Source: Caldifarciminota bacterium (GTDB lineage: Bacteria; Hydrothermota; 32-111; QNBC01). From it: DNA of 9,608 nt. The first letter of the stretch is position 1; every line of letters begins with the position of its first letter. A model generated the notes under the pieces. The model ran no database searches. It saw only the letters and a list, made by a program, of their open reading frames with translations, and was not told the DNA's origin. The stretch spans positions 1 through 9,608 of the forward strand of contig JAGLYS010000216.1 in NCBI GenBank assembly GCA_023132105.1. The letters are read 5' to 3'. A program made the position numbers and the translations under genes. This document shows positions 7,158 through 9,608 of the stretch, piece by piece.

Positions 7158-8670
7158 GAAACAAATTTCTCTAACTATTTTAGTGTTTTTCTTATTGTCC
7201 TTTATAGCAGGTACGGGGCTAACCTATTATTTGAATGCCGAGGGAGCTGCCAATAGAAGTACTATAAAAGGATTAAGTAAATTTTCAAGGATGCTTTATA
7301 TCATAAAGAATAATTATGTATTTGAAGAAGATTCGGATTCTCTTATTTACGAAGCGATTAATGGAATGCTGAAATCTTTGGATCCTCATTCCGTATATCT
7401 GGACAAAAATCTATATAGTGATCTTATGATTATGACTAAAGGGAAATTTGGTGGTATTGGCATACAAATTGGCACCAGTGATGGATATCCTGTCGTAATA
7501 GCGCCGATTGAAGGTACACCTGCTTATAAACTCGGAATAATTGCAGGAGACAAAATTATTAAAATCGAGAATGAGGATACCCATAATATTTCTCTGGAAA
7601 AAATTGTATCGAAGTTAAGAGGTACACCACGAACAAAAGTTCATATTACGATTCAAAGAGAAGGCATAGATGAACCAATCGATTATACAATTGTTAGAGA
7701 TTATATAGAGGTAAAAAGTGTTCCGTTTGCAACAAGAATCGATACGGATTATGTATTTATAAGACTTACGAATTTTAGTCAAACATCTTCGAAAGAGATA
7801 GAAAACGCTTTGGATTCACTTGTTAATAAATCTACAAAAGGTATTATTTTAGATCTTAGATTTAATCCGGGTGGTTTACTAACAGAAGCTCAAAAAATAA
7901 CAGGATATTTCCTGCCAAGAAATTCAATGGTTGTATTTACAAAGGGAAGAATGCAAGGGATCGACAGAGAGTACAGAACAATAAATTCTAAAAACTATAC
8001 ACATATTCCACTTGTTGTGATGGTAGATCATGGTAGTGCAAGTGCATCAGAAATTGTAAGTGGAGCAGTACAGGATTGGGATAGAGGATTGGTTATAGGC
8101 GATACGACTTATGGGAAAGGATCGGTACAAACGGTATTTCCTATCGGACCTAAAGAAGCATTGAAATTAACTACAGCAAGGTACTATACACCTGCCGGAA
8201 GATGTATAGATAGAGAACTAAAAGGCGATACTATTATAGATACTTTTCGGACAATTGGAGGTTTATCAAGATTAATTACATCTGCTGGTGGTATTATCCC
8301 GGATACAATAATTCCTTATCGAAAGCTGTCCAACATCGAAGTGAAACTTGCAAAGGATAATATGTATTTTAAATTTTCAGCTTATTATTGTACAAACAGA
8401 ACAAGACAATTTAAGCAAACATATAAGATGAATAATAATGTCTGGCAAGATTTTAAGAATTATGTTGCAAAAAATGATAAAACAATAGATATGAGCGAAA
8501 TCGAATCGGAGAAAGTTAATATTGGTTCGATTGTAAATAGCTATATTATGAGGATTTTACAGGGTGAATCCGGATGGTATAATGCTAATTTTAAAACTGA
8601 CAGACAAATGAAAGCAGCTCTTGAAATATTAAAAAGATCAAAATCAATTAAGGATGTTTTTAATAAGTAG
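7150..8670 (+). CDS. S41 family C-terminal processing peptidase (CtpA/Prc-like)
   Basis: This is an exported serine protease that cleaves near the C-terminus of cell-envelope proteins. Residues 1-30 form a signal-anchor (basic start, hydrophobic 7-27), so the rest is extracytoplasmic. The PDZ domain spans about 97-170, with FGGIGIQIG at 100-108. The S41 core is about 195-390. The catalytic Ser-Lys pair can be placed by alignment with E. coli Prc: Ser298 in GSASASE, Asp309 and Lys323 in YGKGSVQ have the same 11- and 25-residue spacings as Prc Ser430, Asp441 and Lys455. LDLRFNPGG (234-242) is another family landmark. A C-terminal extension of about 115 residues (391-506), mostly charged and helical, has no motif that I recognise. 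The ATG is supported by TGGAG at 7139-7143. It is the last gene of the operon, and its stop codon lies inside the stem-loop at 8665-8691. Confidence 0.94.
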   Translation: MSKKQISLTILVFFLLSFIAGTGLTYYLNAEGAANRSTIKGLSKFSRMLYIIKNNYVFEEDSDSLIYEAINGMLKSLDPHSVYLDKNLYSDLMIMTKGKFGGIGIQIGTSDGYPVVIAPIEGTPAYKLGIIAGDKIIKIENEDTHNISLEKIVSKLRGTPRTKVHITIQREGIDEPIDYTIVRDYIEVKSVPFATRIDTDYVFIRLTNFSQTSSKEIENALDSLVNKSTKGIILDLRFNPGGLLTEAQKITGYFLPRNSMVVFTKGRMQGIDREYRTINSKNYTHIPLVVMVDHGSASASEIVSGAVQDWDRGLVIGDTTYGKGSVQTVFPIGPKEALKLTTARYYTPAGRCIDRELKGDTIIDTFRTIGGLSRLITSAGGIIPDTIIPYRKLSNIEVKLAKDNMYFKFSAYYCTNRTRQFKQTYKMNNNVWQDFKNYVAKNDKTIDMSEIESEKVNIGSIVNSYIMRILQGESGWYNANFKTDRQMKAALEILKRSKSIKDVFNK

Positions 8671-8691
8671 CAGGTTAATTACCTGCTACTT
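8665..8691. terminator. Stem-loop between convergent genes (putative bidirectional terminator)
   Basis: Bases 8665-8675 pair perfectly with 8681-8691 (11 bp) around the loop TAATT. The stem contains the TAG of the S41 peptidase gene (8668-8670) and the TAA of the radical SAM gene (complement of 8675-8677), so it overlaps both coding ends. No T-run follows on the plus strand (CGCTATTATG) and only a mixed A/T stretch follows on the minus strand, so it is not a canonical intrinsic terminator. It may still end or protect both transcripts. Confidence 0.55.
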
Positions 8692-9608
8692 CGCTATTAT
8701 GTGTTCTAATAAAACATTTTAAATCAAAATATCTTTCTCTATCCTTATCGTTTATAAACCTTCTCAATGAATTGTTCGTAAATAGAGGATCCGATCCTTT
8801 TTTGTAATACAATTCTCCATCGGGTGTTTTGGGAACGGGAGAATACTCGGATATATATATTCGAACCCCCATATCGGAAAGATATTTAATGCTGTTTTCA
8901 AGGGTATTTATAGGGATTTTCGGATGCCCTCCGAGAACATATACCCCTATCTCACCTGAAAAATATCCGGCATTATTAAGATGGTCAATGGCATTTTTCA
9001 GAATCTTATTCGTAACCTTACCGCCCATTTTATCCTGTAGTAAATTATCATATACTTCATAACCTATACGGATTGTTTTGAATCCAGCATCAAAAAGTAA
9101 CTTGGCAATCCGAGGTGTTATAAATTTTGCATGAACTCCATTGGGAAGGTGGTATTTAAAAGGGAATAATTTGAGGATTTTCAAAATTTTAATAATTTCA
9201 GGATGCATGAGAAATGCATCATCATAAAATGCAATATCGGAAACATTATAAGTCATATATCTTTTAAATTCTTTATTTATGTATTTACTGCTTTTATACT
9301 GAAACTTTTTATATAGTATTGACGATGCACAATAGGGACATCCGAAGGGGCATCCCAAACTATTAACCGTTGTGATAGAATCCAGAGATTTATAGAGAGA
9401 ATAATCAATAAAAGGAAGATCATCTAATATATTAATTCCCGGAAAAGTTCCCCTGCGAATATTTAATATTTCAAAGATAGAATCTACAATACTATTGAAA
9501 TTATTACCTGTTATTACATAATCTATATTTTCCAATTCTCTTGCATGTTCAGGTAATAATGTTGCATATATTCCTCCAAGAACAATTTTTGTATCGGGAA
9601 AATAATTT
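8675..9608 (-). CDS. B12-binding-type radical SAM protein, N-terminus beyond the window
   Basis: The frame stays open to the right edge, so the gene is 5'-partial and at least 311 residues are visible. The first visible residues, IVLGGIYATLLPEHA (about 8-22 of the fragment) and DYVITGNN (29-36), match the end of a cobalamin-binding domain. The radical SAM motif is GCPFGCPYC (about 85-93), with three cysteines spaced CxxxCxxC for the 4Fe-4S cluster and SAM. Further conserved pieces are IAFYDDAFL, HLPNGVHAKFITPRIAKLL, IRIGYEVYD and EYSPVPKTPDGE. The substrate is unknown. Related proteins act in methyl transfer, lipid or antibiotic modification, or tRNA work, so no function is assigned. A TTG at 9535 could look like a start but lies inside the conserved domain. 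It is convergent with the operon, 4 bases between stop codons, and so belongs to another transcript. Confidence 0.87.
   Translation of the reverse strand, partial: NYFPDTKIVLGGIYATLLPEHARELENIDYVITGNNFNSIVDSIFEILNIRRGTFPGINILDDLPFIDYSLYKSLDSITTVNSLGCPFGCPYCASSILYKKFQYKSSKYINKEFKRYMTYNVSDIAFYDDAFLMHPEIIKILKILKLFPFKYHLPNGVHAKFITPRIAKLLFDAGFKTIRIGYEVYDNLLQDKMGGKVTNKILKNAIDHLNNAGYFSGEIGVYVLGGHPKIPINTLENSIKYLSDMGVRIYISEYSPVPKTPDGELYYKKGSDPLFTNNSLRRFINDKDRERYFDLKCFIRTHNSEVAGN

Noticed and set aside
8829..9062. Short plus-strand frame opposite the radical SAM gene
   Set aside because: The minus strand has clear family motifs across this region, and the plus-strand product shows none.
1..9608. CRISPR array, tRNA or rRNA gene, transposase, phage or defence genes
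   Set aside because: I found no regularly spaced direct repeats, no tRNA-like or rRNA sequence and no protein of such families among the genes present.

Overview
The window comes from an AT-rich bacterial chromosome (roughly two thirds A+T by eye). It carries one densely packed plus-strand operon of eight genes (291-8670), a 290-base leader region with dispersed-repeat material, and the 3' part of a convergent minus-strand gene that runs off the right edge. The GlyRS is the bacterial alpha2-beta2 type. Together with an inositol-phosphate synthase, a CDP-alcohol phosphatidyltransferase and palindromic dispersed repeats, this suggests an uncultured Gram-negative-type or candidate-phylum bacterium (WOR-3/Stahlbacteria or a similar lineage is a guess). 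Nothing in the window fixes the taxonomy.

Layout. Positions 1-290 have no gene. They hold a composite palindromic repeat with a 30-nt hairpin inserted into it (1-57), a second repeat-like hairpin (about 133-160), a small stem-loop (191-206) and a strong sigma-70-type promoter (TTGACA, 17-nt spacer, TATATA; 243-271) just in front of glyQ. The operon then reads glyQ, glyS, an unrecognised 307-aa protein, rsmI, a CDP-alcohol phosphatidyltransferase, inositol-3-phosphate synthase, tmk and an S41 C-terminal processing peptidase. Neighbouring genes overlap by 1 to 20 bases at every junction except one 12-base gap before the inositol-phosphate synthase, so translational coupling is likely. The operon ends in an 11-bp perfect stem-loop that contains the stop codons of both convergent genes. 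The minus-strand gene is a B12-binding-type radical SAM protein whose start lies outside the window.

How the genes fit together. GlyQ and GlyS form glycyl-tRNA synthetase, RsmI methylates 16S rRNA and Tmk makes dTDP, so most of the operon is translation and nucleotide housekeeping. The phosphatidyltransferase and the inositol-phosphate synthase form a plausible two-step unit: glucose-6-phosphate to inositol phosphate, then transfer onto a CDP-activated lipid. That would give an inositol phospholipid, which is not universal in bacteria. The S41 peptidase is an exported protease. I see no defence system, mobile element with a transposase, CRISPR array or RNA gene. The least explained items are the 307-aa protein and the nested repeat at the left edge.
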